Shown here one piece after another: positions 31,408 through 40,751 of a DNA stretch of 48,829 nt; the first letter of the stretch is position 1; the number at the start of each line of letters is the position of its first letter. Origin of the DNA: Erysipelotrichaceae bacterium (GTDB taxonomy: Bacteria > Bacillota_I > Bacilli_A > Erysipelotrichales > Erysipelotrichaceae); contig JAFTCJ010000005.1 of assembly GCA_017454765.1 (NCBI GenBank), forward strand, positions 1-48,829, written 5' to 3'. A model generated the notes under the pieces. It ran no database searches. It saw only the letters and a list, made by a program, of their open reading frames with translations, and had not been told where the DNA came from. Both the position numbers and the translations under genes were made by a program.

Positions 31408-33274
31408 CTGTGTCGTCGTCGGTGCCGGCCATGCGGGCGTGGAAGCCGCAATGTCCCTGGCACATGCAGGAAAAGATACTGTTTTAGTCACGATCAAACT
31501 GGAGCATATCGCCAAGATGCCCTGCAATCCTTCGATCGGCGGTCCGGCAAAAGGCGTCGTCGTCAGGGAGATCGATGCGCTGGGCGGCGTGATGCCAAAG
31601 ATCGCCGACAGGACGGCCCTGCAGTTCAAGATGCTCAATACCACCAAGGGTCCGGGCGTCTGGAACATGCGCGTCCAGTCCGATAAACTGGAATACTCAA
31701 AAGCCATGGCCGATCTGTGCATGCATACGGATCATCTGAAGGTCATCGAAGATATCGTGGAAGAAGTGGTCTGCGAAGACAGAAAGTTCAAGGCGGTCCG
31801 CCTGCAGAAAAACGGCATCATAGAAGCCAGAGCCTGCATCCTGACGACCGGTACTTACATGGATTCCACGGTCATGATCTCATCGGATACCAGAAGCGAG
31901 GGTCCCGACGGCGATAGGACGACAAAGGATCTCTCGGAATCATTAAGGAAACTGGGCCTGAGGCTCTTCCGTCTCAAGACGGGAACGCCGCAGAGGGTCC
32001 TGACTTCATCGATCGATTTTTCCAAGACGAAGTATGAACCGGGAGCACAGGACTTCCTGCATTTCTCTGAGGAGACAAAACAAGAGGATGTACTTCCTGT
32101 AGAGCAGCAGATCCCCTGTCATCTGACCTACACGACACCGGAAACACTCAAGATCATCAGGGAAAATCTGAATAAGTCTTCCATGTATTCGGGCGTGGTC
32201 AAAGGTGTAGGCCCCCGTTACTGTCCTTCGATCGAAGACAAGGTCGTGCGTTTTGCGGACAAGGAGAGGCATCAGCTGTTCCTGGAGCCGGAATCACTGT
32301 CTCTGAATACGACTTACATACAGGGTTTTTCCACTTCCATGCCCAGAGACGTGCAGGAGAAGATGGTCCATTCCCTGATCGGATTAGAGAATGCCAAGAT
32401 CATCAAGTATGCCTACGCGATCGAATATGATGCGATCGATCCCCTGCAGGTGAAGCCTTCTCTGGAATTAAAGGAGATCGAGAATCTCTTCATCGCCGGC
32501 CAGATCCTTGGCACTTCCGGTTATGAGGAAGCAGCAGGACTCGGACTGATGGCAGGAATCAATGTCAGAAGGAAACTGGATGAGGAAGAACCCTTCATCC
32601 TGAAGAGAGACGAATCCTATATCGGTGTCATGATCGATGATCTGGTCACCAAGGGAACGAACGAGCCTTACCGTCTGCTGACATCAAGGGCGGAATACAG
32701 ACTTTTGCTGAGACATGACAATGCCGATCAGCGCCTGATCCGTTACGGCTATGAGAATCATCTGATCAGCGAAGAACGGTATCGGAAGTTCCTGAAGAAG
32801 ATGGAAGCGATCGAAGAAATGAAAGAGATGCTGAAGGAACGCAGGATCGAGCGTTCTTCAGGCGTCAATGAATATCTGGAATCACTCGGCTTTGAAAAGG
32901 AAGAGGGTTCCCACAATGCCTATGAGCTGCTGAAACGGCCGGGCGTACAACTGTGCAGTCTGCTGGATCTGATCGGTGTGCCTTATGACAGAGAGATCGC
33001 AAAACAGGTCGAGATCGAAGTCAAGTACGAGGGCTATATCCTCAAGGCGAGGAAGGAAGCCGACCGGATGCTGAAGATGGATCATGTGAAGCTCCCGGAA
33101 GATGCCGATTACCTGCATCTGGATAATCTGGCACTGGAAGCCAGGGCGAAGCTGGACAAGATCAGACCGGCTTCGCTGGGACAGGCATCCCGCATTTCAG
33201 GCATCAATCCCAGTGACATTCAGGTACTGGCGATCTGGCTGAAACAGAACAGAAATGAAAAAACAGGAGGTTAA
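31400..33274 (+). CDS. mnmG: tRNA uridine-5-carboxymethylaminomethyl modification enzyme MnmG (GidA)
   Basis: The 624-residue flavoprotein works with MnmE to form the cmnm5 or nm5 group at the wobble uridine of tRNAs. The FAD loop VVGAGHAGVEAAMSLA is at residues 5-20, followed by the signature PCNPSIGGPAKG; GTPQRVLTSSIDF and the C-terminal GYEEAAGLGLMAGINV are also diagnostic. Length is standard. It starts inside the upstream Hpt-like gene. Many bacteria keep mnmG next to mnmE, rsmG and the replication origin; here none of these is beside it. Confidence 0.96.
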   Translation: MFDCVVVGAGHAGVEAAMSLAHAGKDTVLVTIKLEHIAKMPCNPSIGGPAKGVVVREIDALGGVMPKIADRTALQFKMLNTTKGPGVWNMRVQSDKLEYSKAMADLCMHTDHLKVIEDIVEEVVCEDRKFKAVRLQKNGIIEARACILTTGTYMDSTVMISSDTRSEGPDGDRTTKDLSESLRKLGLRLFRLKTGTPQRVLTSSIDFSKTKYEPGAQDFLHFSEETKQEDVLPVEQQIPCHLTYTTPETLKIIRENLNKSSMYSGVVKGVGPRYCPSIEDKVVRFADKERHQLFLEPESLSLNTTYIQGFSTSMPRDVQEKMVHSLIGLENAKIIKYAYAIEYDAIDPLQVKPSLELKEIENLFIAGQILGTSGYEEAAGLGLMAGINVRRKLDEEEPFILKRDESYIGVMIDDLVTKGTNEPYRLLTSRAEYRLLLRHDNADQRLIRYGYENHLISEERYRKFLKKMEAIEEMKEMLKERRIERSSGVNEYLESLGFEKEEGSHNAYELLKRPGVQLCSLLDLIGVPYDREIAKQVEIEVKYEGYILKARKEADRMLKMDHVKLPEDADYLHLDNLALEARAKLDKIRPASLGQASRISGINPSDIQVLAIWLKQNRNEKTGG

Positions 33275-33277
33275 CTG

Positions 33278-33997
33278 ATGAAATATGAAATTATCGGCGG
33301 CGGATTTCCCGCTGTCAATGTAGTACTGAATGAGGGCGAAACAGTCTTCACGCAGTCCGGAGCAATGGCCTGGTGCGATGAAACAGTCGAGATGTCGACA
33401 AATGCGGAAGGCGGTTTGCTCAAATCGATCGGCAGGATGTTTTCCGGTGCCAGTCTGATGTTTGTCAGACACACGGCTACGCAAGACGGTTCCGCGATCA
33501 CCTTCTCTTCTTCGTTCCCGGGAACGATCAGGGAATTCAGAGTGGATGAGGATCACGAATACTTCGCACAGAAGTCGGCGTTCCTGGTCGCGGAAGAGGG
33601 TGTCAGTGTCGATGCCACCGTCAACAAGAATTTCTGGGCCGGACTCCTGGGCGGCGAAGGCTTTGTCCTGCAGAAGTTTACCGGTGAAGGAACACTTCTG
33701 GCAGAGATCGACGGTTCCGTTGTGGAGATCGATCTGGAAGAAGGCCAGCAGATCAAGGTCGAGACCGGTCATGTGGCGCTGTTTGAGTCGACGGTTTCTT
33801 ATGATGTGGAATCCGTATCCGGCTTCAAGAATGTCTTCTTCGGCGGACAGGGTCTGTTCCTGACGACACTGACCGGACCGGGCAGAGTATGGCTGCAGAC
33901 ACTGACGGCACAGGATATGGCACAGAAGCTGATTCCGTATCTTCCGAGTGCTTCTTCTTCGTCATCCGTCAACGTCGGTTCATCCAAATCCGAATAA
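33278..33997 (+). CDS. AIM24/TIGR00266 family protein
   Basis: The 239-residue protein is built of beta-strand repeats typical of the AIM24 fold: GGGFPAVNVVLNEGETVFTQ at the start, VRHTATQDGSAITFSSSFPG in the middle and GGQGLFLTTLTGPGRVWLQT near the end. Biochemical role is unknown in bacteria; a scaffold or ligand-binding role has been suggested. AACAGGAGG precedes its ATG, and it starts three bases after the mnmG stop, so it is in the same operon. The C-terminal tail is Ser-rich. Confidence 0.88.
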   Translation: MKYEIIGGGFPAVNVVLNEGETVFTQSGAMAWCDETVEMSTNAEGGLLKSIGRMFSGASLMFVRHTATQDGSAITFSSSFPGTIREFRVDEDHEYFAQKSAFLVAEEGVSVDATVNKNFWAGLLGGEGFVLQKFTGEGTLLAEIDGSVVEIDLEEGQQIKVETGHVALFESTVSYDVESVSGFKNVFFGGQGLFLTTLTGPGRVWLQTLTAQDMAQKLIPYLPSASSSSSVNVGSSKSE

Positions 33998-33998
33998 G

Positions 33999-34031
33999 AA
34001 AGAATCCCTGTCATGAGACAGGGTTTCTTTT
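33999..34031 (+). terminator. Terminator of the mnmG operon
   Basis: AAAGAATCCCTGTC and GACAGGGTTTCTTT pair around ATGA with one mismatch, followed by TT. Confidence 0.75.
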
Positions 34032-34046
34032 CGTTCTGAGCACAAA

Positions 34047-34075
34047 AAAAGAAGCATTGATTCAATGCTTCTTTT
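34047..34075. terminator. Terminator of the CW_7-repeat gene
   Basis: AAAAGAAGCATTG (34047-34059) pairs perfectly with CAATGCTTCTTTT (34063-34075) around ATT. It follows the minus-strand CW_7-repeat gene. Confidence 0.8.
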
Positions 34076-34087
34076 CAGTCTGAGATC

Positions 34088-34648
34088 TTATTTCTCTAAG
34101 AGCTTGTTTACCAGAGTCTGTACTTCGTGGTAATCATAGCCGGCAGCTGTCAGCTTGTCTTTTCTTTCCTGACCGTTGCCCCATTTGCCTCTGATGACTT
34201 CTTTGGCAACTTCTTCAAGATCCTTGCCGCCGCCATGCATCAGTTCGTTGACCTTGGTCTGAACTTCATGATAGTCGTAGCCGGCTTCCGTCAGCTTGTC
34301 TTTTCTTTCCTGACCGTTGCCCCATTTGCCCTGGATGACTTCCTTGGCGAGTTCTTCGATCTTGGCAGCTCTCTTTGCCTGTCTTTCAGCTTCGAGTTTT
34401 GCAGCAGCTTCTTTTGCTTTTTCTTCTGCAGCCTTCTTAGCGTCTTCAGCAACCTTGATCAGATGGTTGACCTGTGATTTGACCTGTAAGAAATTGTCAT
34501 AACCTGCAGCTTTGAGTTTTTCCTTGATTTCATCATCATTGGCGCCCCAAAGACCTTCCATGACTTCCTTAGCAAGAGTGTCAACGTCTTTCTTGACTTC
34601 CTGTTTGACTTCTTCAGTCTTTTTCTTGAAAGCATCAAATAATCCCAT
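34088..34648 (-). CDS. Protein with three CW_7 (Cpl-7) repeats and no signal peptide
   Basis: The 186-residue protein starts at ATG 34648 behind AAGGAGG. It opens with an amphipathic helix, GLFDAFKKKTEEVKQEVKKD, and carries three CW_7-like repeats of about 42 residues: a degenerate one (LAKEVMEGLWGANDD, about 25-66), then two close copies with LAKEVIQGKWGNGQERKDKL (about 100-140) and VAKEVIRGKWGNGQERKDKL (about 145-186). An Ala/Lys/Glu coiled coil joins repeats one and two. In phage lysins CW_7 binds peptidoglycan disaccharide-peptide, yet here there is no catalytic domain and no secretion signal. It may be cytoplasmic, or exported by an unknown route. Confidence 0.8.
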   Translation of the reverse strand: MGLFDAFKKKTEEVKQEVKKDVDTLAKEVMEGLWGANDDEIKEKLKAAGYDNFLQVKSQVNHLIKVAEDAKKAAEEKAKEAAAKLEAERQAKRAAKIEELAKEVIQGKWGNGQERKDKLTEAGYDYHEVQTKVNELMHGGGKDLEEVAKEVIRGKWGNGQERKDKLTAAGYDYHEVQTLVNKLLEK

Positions 34649-34776
34649 TTTCAATCCTCCTTGTTTTTTAAGATAAATCCGCTTAAAGAATATGATTATA
34701 TAGCCATGATCTTCAAATCTGTTTATCTGTATTTATTATATTATATGTAAGATATTTTGTGTAAAGAATGAATGAA

Positions 34777-34803
34777 AAAACACGGGTTTTGTACCCGTGT
34801 TTT
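34777..34803. terminator. Terminator of the M16C peptidase gene
   Basis: AAAACACGGGT (34777-34787) pairs perfectly with ACCCGTGTTTT (34793-34803) around TTTGT, adjoining the minus-strand stop at 34810. Confidence 0.85.
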
Positions 34804-34809
34804 CAATGC

Positions 34810-37704
34810 TTACAGATCGGTAAAATCGAAGATGGTTTTCAGGGCATCTCCGCACTTTTCCAGGGCGGCTTTGTTGCCGATGACGCAGACATTATCGTCT
34901 TCATTGACATACTCGAAGACTCTGATCGCTTCTTCGATATCCCTGAGGTCACAGCCAAGGATCTGGTCGAGGATCCTGCACTTGTCTTCATAGCTGTAGT
35001 CCATCATGTATTCCATGTCGGTGGTCAGGATGGAGCCCTTGGCAGACAGCAGCGGATCGAATTCTCCGGTCGTGCCGACGATGTAGTTTTCGATGCTGGA
35101 GGTCCTTTCAAGGAACTGTTTCAGGTAGTCGACTGTCTCTTTGTAGATATTCAGGGAATTGGCCGGATTGGGATCCCTGAAGGAGTAGAAACCTGCCGAT
35201 CTGGCAATGCCGGAACGGAATCCGCAGCCGTAGGCACCGCCTTTGACACGGATATTGGTCCACAGATAGTCATAGGTCAGGATATTGGACAGGACGAACA
35301 TCGTACCGATCTGATCCTTGCTGCTGTCAAGCATGGAACTCTTGGCGGCATAGGAGATGTTGGCTGGTACGGCGATGCCTTCGTTTCTTCTGCCCAGAGG
35401 CTCTATCCTGCAGGTTTCACCGATCGTGCCGTGGGGCGCATCATCCAGAAGCAGATGGATGTTTTCATCGGCGTTTTCTCCGGAAACGGAGATGATGTAT
35501 CTTTCCTTCACGAAAAGTTTCGAACAGATCTCTTTCAGTTTTGCGATGTAGTCTTCGCATCTTTCCTCAAAGTTCTCGTCGAGCTTCTTGAGATAGGTAT
35601 AGGCTTCATAGCCCTTCGCATATTCTCCGGCTGCCGCAACGGAAGAAGAATAGGCAGCGGCTCTCTGTATCGCCAGGGAATGACCGGCATTGATGAATGC
35701 CTGCTCGGTCGCAAAGAGGTTCTGTTTCAGGATATTGCGGATCGCTGCAGCGTCAGAGAAATCGGTATGATAGAGGATCTCCTTGACCAGTCCGATCGCT
35801 TCCCTGTCGTTTCTGCTTAATGATGAGAAAGCGACCTGTATGAACTTCTTGTTTCTCTCCTGATAGGATCTGGCACCGGTCAGTGATGCGCCGAAATCGC
35901 CTAAAACGGAACGCATCAAGCGGCTTAATGTCAGGGCGTCGTATTTCTCTGTCCCGAGATTTCCTAAGAGGGTCATCAGCTGTCCGGTGATCGTCAGCTC
36001 TTCTTCATTGAGATCATCGGCATTGATGATGAAGGAATTGTAGCTGATGCCGTCGGTCTGGGTGGAGTGATAAAGGATTGTCGTATCATTTTCTTTTCTG
36101 ACTTCCAGCGGATATCTGCTCGGCGTCTTCTTGAGATCCTCCAGATGCAAGGCCGGAAGCGTCGCTTTCTGCTCCGGTGTGTCTTCTTGCGACTGCCATT
36201 TCTGCAGCTTTGCGTTCATGGCGACCAGAGCCTGCCTGTCTTCCCTGCTCCAGGAAGCAGATTTTTCTTTCAGTCTGGCTTTTTCTTTTGCGAGCTTCTC
36301 TTCACCCAGGGTATTGGAAGGCTTGAGATAAACGGAAGCCTTGTGTTTTGAATTCAGGATCAGATCCCTGATCAGGTCCTCATAATAGGAAGTATCGAGT
36401 TTTTCTCTCAGACTTGTGAAAAGATCGTTGAAGCAGATACTGCCGGCCGGATCGCCGCCGTAGAGCCAGGAGTCCAGTGCGCTGATCGCAAACACCAGGC
36501 CTTTTGGTGCACCGCCGAAGTCTCTTTCCTTGGCTTTGAATTCGCGCTGGTTGAGGGCGGCTTTCAGTTCTTCTCTGTCCAGGCCTTCTTTAACGGCGCT
36601 GTTGAGGACTTCAAGGATCGTATTTTGGATCTCTTCCCTGTTTTCCAGATCGCAGTTGCAGACATCGATCTCGACATATGGCTGCAAGAGTCCGTCCTGC
36701 ACATCGAAGGAGACGTCTTCGCCCAGTCCCTTGGAAAGGATCGCTTTCTTCAAAGGCGATTCATTGCTGGAAGAAAGGACGGATGAGATCAGAGAGAAGG
36801 CGACAGTCTTCTCGTATTCATCAAAGTCACCGATGACATAGCCGAACGCCATCTGGCTCTTGCCTTTGGGATCTTCATTCGGTGAGATCTCGTATTCTTT
36901 TGTGACTTCATTGATGACCGGAGCCTGTTTATCGATGGCGATCTTTTCGCCGCCGGCGTTGTATTCGCACAGGTATTCGTCATTGATGATGCCCAAGACA
37001 GTGTCGATATCCATGTCGCCGTCTAAGAAGATATAGGAATTGGACGGATTGTAGTGTTTCCTGTGGGTTGCGCAGAACTGTTCATAGGACAGGTCGGTGA
37101 TGAAATCGGGATCGCCTCCTGACTCGTTGCCGTAGCAGGTATCCGGGAACAGATTGTGCATCATCAGTCTGGACTTGATGCCGTCCGGTGATGAGAAGGC
37201 ACCCTTCATCTCGTTGAAGACGACGCCCTTGTAGATCGGTTCTTCATTCACATCGTTGAGTTCGTAATGCCAGCCTTCCTGATAGAAGATGTTGGGATTG
37301 CTTAAGACAAGCGGATGGAAGACCGCATCCATGTAGACTCTCATCAGGTTGATGAAGTCTTTGTCGTTTCTTGAGGATACCGGATAGACCGTCTTGTCGG
37401 GGAAGGTCATCGCGTTTAAGAAGGTCTGCAGGGATCCTTTTAACAGATCGACGAAAGGCTCCCTGACCGGGTACTTGACGGAACCGTTGAGGACGGAGTG
37501 CTCCAGGATATGGAAGACACCCGTATCATCGACCGGAGTCGTTTTGAAGCCGATCGAGAAGGTCTTGTTTTCATCGTCTCTCTTGAGCCAGATGGCCTTT
37601 GCCTGGGTCTGTTCGTGGATCATTTCATACAGATCCGCATTGATCTCATCGAGATGACGGATATTGTTTACTTTAAAGCCGTGAATTGTTTCGTTGATTT
37701 CCAT
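34810..37704 (-). CDS. M16C zinc metallopeptidase (PreP/falcilysin-like)
   Basis: The 964-residue peptidase has the inverted zinc motif HILEH (His65, Glu68, His69) in TTPVDDTGVFHILEHSVLNG. Total length and the four-domain layout fit M16C clamshell peptidases, which degrade free peptides of about 10-65 residues in an enclosed chamber. No signal peptide is present, so it is cytoplasmic. ATG 37704 (MEINETIHGFKV) follows TTTGGAGA; the TTG at 37719 would overlap that ribosome site. It is monocistronic and may work with the C69 dipeptidase in peptide recycling. Confidence 0.92.
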   Translation of the reverse strand: MEINETIHGFKVNNIRHLDEINADLYEMIHEQTQAKAIWLKRDDENKTFSIGFKTTPVDDTGVFHILEHSVLNGSVKYPVREPFVDLLKGSLQTFLNAMTFPDKTVYPVSSRNDKDFINLMRVYMDAVFHPLVLSNPNIFYQEGWHYELNDVNEEPIYKGVVFNEMKGAFSSPDGIKSRLMMHNLFPDTCYGNESGGDPDFITDLSYEQFCATHRKHYNPSNSYIFLDGDMDIDTVLGIINDEYLCEYNAGGEKIAIDKQAPVINEVTKEYEISPNEDPKGKSQMAFGYVIGDFDEYEKTVAFSLISSVLSSSNESPLKKAILSKGLGEDVSFDVQDGLLQPYVEIDVCNCDLENREEIQNTILEVLNSAVKEGLDREELKAALNQREFKAKERDFGGAPKGLVFAISALDSWLYGGDPAGSICFNDLFTSLREKLDTSYYEDLIRDLILNSKHKASVYLKPSNTLGEEKLAKEKARLKEKSASWSREDRQALVAMNAKLQKWQSQEDTPEQKATLPALHLEDLKKTPSRYPLEVRKENDTTILYHSTQTDGISYNSFIINADDLNEEELTITGQLMTLLGNLGTEKYDALTLSRLMRSVLGDFGASLTGARSYQERNKKFIQVAFSSLSRNDREAIGLVKEILYHTDFSDAAAIRNILKQNLFATEQAFINAGHSLAIQRAAAYSSSVAAAGEYAKGYEAYTYLKKLDENFEERCEDYIAKLKEICSKLFVKERYIISVSGENADENIHLLLDDAPHGTIGETCRIEPLGRRNEGIAVPANISYAAKSSMLDSSKDQIGTMFVLSNILTYDYLWTNIRVKGGAYGCGFRSGIARSAGFYSFRDPNPANSLNIYKETVDYLKQFLERTSSIENYIVGTTGEFDPLLSAKGSILTTDMEYMMDYSYEDKCRILDQILGCDLRDIEEAIRVFEYVNEDDNVCVIGNKAALEKCGDALKTIFDFTDL

Positions 37705-37782
37705 ACTATCGTTCTCCAAACTATCAAAATTATAACATCCGATCTTTTCCCAGGAAAGAAAGATACATGATAAGATGATGAC

Positions 37783-38640
37783 ATGATCAGACTCTTTGTT
37801 GCCGATGTTGACGGGACGCTGCTGAATGAGGATTCACAGCTGGAAGAAAAGACGATCGAAGCGATACGCCGTTTTCAAAAACAGGGCGGTATTTTCATGA
37901 TCGCGACCGGCAGAAACAGCTGGGAAGTGGATGAGATCACTTCCAGGATTGATGACGCGGTGATCAACTGTGCCAACGGTGCCGTCCTGATCGATGAAAA
38001 CGGACAGGTCATCTGTTCACGATTTCTGGATGAAGAAACGGTCCGGAAGGTGATCGGGTACTGCAAGGAAACCGGCACTCCGGTCGAATTCCATTGTCCG
38101 GATCGTACCTGTACGTTCTGGGACAAACAGTCTTTGAAAGACAGGGCCATGGAAGTATTCAGAAGATCGTTTGATGAGCAAGGTGCCGAAGAATTCTTCC
38201 GCATCATTTTTGAAAAGCCGGAGATGTGCTTCGATCTTGCGGAAGAAGAGATCTGCAGGGGAAAGGTCACCAAAGCCGAGATCCTTTTCATGAAAGATGA
38301 GGTCAGAGGATATCTGCATAAATGTGTGGAATCCCTGAATAACTGCAGTTTCAGTTTTGTGGATTTCATGAAGAATATCGAGATCACTTCAGACAAGGCA
38401 GACAAGGGACTTGCGATCAGCACGTTTTGTCAGATCAAGGGTATCGATGAGAAGGAAACCGCCGTTGCCGGTGACAGCGGGAATGACATCACGATGCTGA
38501 AACGTTTTGAGAATTCCTACGCAATGGCAAATGCGGATGAGGAAACAAAGAAAGCGGCCAAGCATGTCTGCGGATCGAACAGGGAACTCGGCATTGCGAA
38601 GCTGCTGAATGAGATATGTGATGAAAATGAAAGAATATGA
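37783..38640 (+). CDS. Cof-type HAD hydrolase
   Basis: The 285-residue phosphatase belongs to the Cof/HAD-IIB group. LFVADVDGTLLNED near residue 3 holds the nucleophilic Asp and the acid/base Asp, motif II is MIATGRNSWEV, and motif IV is AVAGDSGNDITMLKRF near the C-terminus. The large C2B cap occupies the middle. Such enzymes dephosphorylate sugar phosphates or flavin precursors; the substrate is not determined. Its 3' end overlaps the next HAD gene by up to 32 bases. Confidence 0.9.
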   Translation: MIRLFVADVDGTLLNEDSQLEEKTIEAIRRFQKQGGIFMIATGRNSWEVDEITSRIDDAVINCANGAVLIDENGQVICSRFLDEETVRKVIGYCKETGTPVEFHCPDRTCTFWDKQSLKDRAMEVFRRSFDEQGAEEFFRIIFEKPEMCFDLAEEEICRGKVTKAEILFMKDEVRGYLHKCVESLNNCSFSFVDFMKNIEITSDKADKGLAISTFCQIKGIDEKETAVAGDSGNDITMLKRFENSYAMANADEETKKAAKHVCGSNRELGIAKLLNEICDENERI

Positions 38641-39373
38641 TGCCTACATCTTCGATCTTTACGGGACGCTGATCGATATCCGTACCGATGAATGGAAAGC
38701 CTGCTTCTGGAAGAAGAATCAGAAACTGTTTTCGCAATACGGTGCTGATTATCAATGGGAAGAACTGAGAGATGCCTATTTCAAAACGGTTGGAAAGAAA
38801 GAAGAAAAGATGAAGGAAGAAGGACATCATATCGAGATCGATATTGCGGATGTCTTCTGTTCGCTGCTGTATGATAAAGGTACGGCAGCCGATGATGAAA
38901 CGATCGGAAAGATCGCCGAAGCATTCAGAAAGAATTCGGTCTGTCATATCCGTCTCTACGCCGGGGCAAAGGATCTTCTGAAGACCCTGCATGATCTGAA
39001 GAAAAAGGTCTTCCTATTGAGCAACGCCCAGGAACTGTTCACGATGAAGGAACTGAAGGATCTCGGGATTTCGGATCTCTTTGACGGGATCTTCATCTCA
39101 TCGGCCTGCGGATACAGAAAACCGGATCCTGCTTTCATGGAAGCACTGATAAAAAGATATGATCTTGATGTGAAAAAGTGTCTGATGATCGGCAACGATC
39201 TTTATGACGATGTCGGGATCGCGGATATGACGGGAATGGATTCTTATTATGTTGAAGACGCTCTGTCTTCAAAACGGAAGACGGATTCTTTTGCAACTTA
39301 TGTGCAGACGGGAATGGATCTTTCCCTGCTGAAGAAAAGGATCGTGACTGCCTGCAAGAGAAATACGAGATGA
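38609..39373 (+). CDS. HAD hydrolase (subfamily IA)
   Basis: The protein has the subfamily IA layout: DAYIFDLYGTLIDI with the nucleophile Asp, a helical cap (about 25-95), FLLSNAQELFT as motif II, GYRKPDPAFM as motif III and MIGNDLYDDVGIA as motif IV. Three in-frame ATGs (38609, 38621, 38627) lie close together and none has a clear ribosome site, so translation may depend on coupling with the upstream HAD gene. With the last start it has 248 residues. Substrate unknown. Confidence 0.88.
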   Translation: MRYVMKMKEYDAYIFDLYGTLIDIRTDEWKACFWKKNQKLFSQYGADYQWEELRDAYFKTVGKKEEKMKEEGHHIEIDIADVFCSLLYDKGTAADDETIGKIAEAFRKNSVCHIRLYAGAKDLLKTLHDLKKKVFLLSNAQELFTMKELKDLGISDLFDGIFISSACGYRKPDPAFMEALIKRYDLDVKKCLMIGNDLYDDVGIADMTGMDSYYVEDALSSKRKTDSFATYVQTGMDLSLLKKRIVTACKRNTR

Positions 39374-39392
39374 TAAGTGAGGAGCGAAGCTT

Positions 39393-39959
39393 ATGAAATA
39401 CCTGAAAATACTGCTGATATTATTGCTGCTGTGCGGATGTGCGAAGCAAGAGGAAGCCGAACAGGAAGAGACCGGTGAAGATCCGATCCCCGCATATTTC
39501 CTGTCTTTGCCGGAACAGCCATCAGACGAAGATGAGATCTTTGTCTGCGCCAACGACGGCCTTCACAAAGAGGAACTATGGGACGATTTCATGGATGAGG
39601 TCGCCGACCAGAGGGAATGTGATATCACGATCGGAAGATATACGATCGAGGGCGATGTGATCTATGAACTGCTGGTCCATGACGGAAACGGTTTCGTGCT
39701 GTATACCGACAATTCAAGGGACAGGTTCGGAATCTCTGAAGGGATCACTGAAGAAAGCAGAAAGTTTCTCTACGATCTGTCTTATCTGACGATCGAGGAG
39801 ATCAACGATACGAAGAAGCCTTTCGTGAACCGCTATGTGTTCATGTCCGATGAGGATCTGAAGGATGAGGAAGAGGTCAAAGCTTATCTGGATGAGGTGT
39901 CTGCAGGCAAGGAAAGCGACATGGTCATGATCTGGGCCATGCAGCAGCCGGCGGAATAA
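39393..39959 (+). CDS. DUF4362-like lipoprotein
   Basis: The 188-residue protein starts behind GAGGAGCG and has a short lipoprotein signal, MKYLKILLILLLLCGC. An acidic linker follows. The folded part, with VADQRECDITIGRYTIEGDV, IYELLVHDGNGFVLYTDNSR and DRFG, resembles the DUF4362 family of Bacillota lipoproteins, whose function is unknown. It lies 19 bases after the HAD gene and 15 before the acetyltransferase, so four genes from 37783 may form one operon. Confidence 0.75.
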   Translation: MKYLKILLILLLLCGCAKQEEAEQEETGEDPIPAYFLSLPEQPSDEDEIFVCANDGLHKEELWDDFMDEVADQRECDITIGRYTIEGDVIYELLVHDGNGFVLYTDNSRDRFGISEGITEESRKFLYDLSYLTIEEINDTKKPFVNRYVFMSDEDLKDEEEVKAYLDEVSAGKESDMVMIWAMQQPAE

Positions 39960-39974
39960 GACGGAGGAAAAGCA

Positions 39975-40547
39975 ATGAATGCGAAGATCGATATCAGTGA
40001 TGTCATACTGAAAACAAAGCGTCTGATCTTAAGACCCTGGAGACAGAGCGATCTGGATGATTTCTTTGAATATGCCTCGGTCGACGGTGTCGGTCAGATG
40101 GCCGGATGGAGACCCCATGCCGATAAAGAAGACTCGCAGACGGTCTTAGACAGATTCGTTCAGGGTAAAAAGACCTTTGCCCTGGAATATGAGGGGAAGG
40201 TCATCGGTTCTTTGGGGATCGAGGAATATAACGAAGAGAGGTTTCCGGAATTTGCGGATCTGAAATGCCGGGAGATCGGCTATGTGCTTTCCAAAGATCA
40301 CTGGGGAAAAGGACTGATGCCGGAAGCGGTAAAGGAGGTCATCCGTTATCTGTTTGAAGATGTGGATCTCGATGTGATCTTCTGCGGTCATTTCCTCTGG
40401 AACAGTCAGTCTCAAAGAGTCCAGGAGAAATGCGGATTCAGGCATTATGCCTACGGTTCCTATGAGACATTGCGGGGTACTGTCGAAGAGGATGAGATCA
40501 ACATCCTGGCAAAACTGGACTGGGTACTGATGAATCAAGACAAATAA
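39975..40547 (+). CDS. GNAT acetyltransferase (RimJ/RimL type)
   Basis: The 190-residue enzyme opens with VILKTKRLILRPWRQSDLDDF, standard for RimJ/RimL-like acetyltransferases, and has the acetyl-CoA loop region in REIGYVLSKDHWGKGLMPEA followed by the NSQSQRVQEKCGFRHYAYGS motif. It transfers an acetyl group to an amine, often a protein N-terminus or a small molecule; the acceptor is not known. GACGGAGGAAAAGCA supplies the ribosome site. It ends at a strong terminator. Confidence 0.9.
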   Translation: MNAKIDISDVILKTKRLILRPWRQSDLDDFFEYASVDGVGQMAGWRPHADKEDSQTVLDRFVQGKKTFALEYEGKVIGSLGIEEYNEERFPEFADLKCREIGYVLSKDHWGKGLMPEAVKEVIRYLFEDVDLDVIFCGHFLWNSQSQRVQEKCGFRHYAYGSYETLRGTVEEDEINILAKLDWVLMNQDK

Positions 40548-40593
40548 AAAATCTGAGATGATCATCGATTGGGATGAAGTCTCAGATTTTTTA
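40548..40593 (+). terminator. Intrinsic terminator of the HAD-lipoprotein-GNAT operon
   Basis: AAAATCTGAGA (40548-40558) pairs perfectly with TCTCAGATTTT (40580-40590) around a 21-base loop that contains a smaller hairpin. T residues follow. Confidence 0.8.
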
Positions 40594-40751
40594 TTCAGCT
40601 GATCTGTTCGAATTCAAGATTTCCATCAGCGCTGTATCTGGCGTCACGGATTTGTTTTTCCGTTTTCTTATTATAACAGTATCATCCTGATGCAGGATGT
40701 AACATGAAACAGGGATAAGTTATGTATAATTGAAATGAGGAAGGTGGCGTT

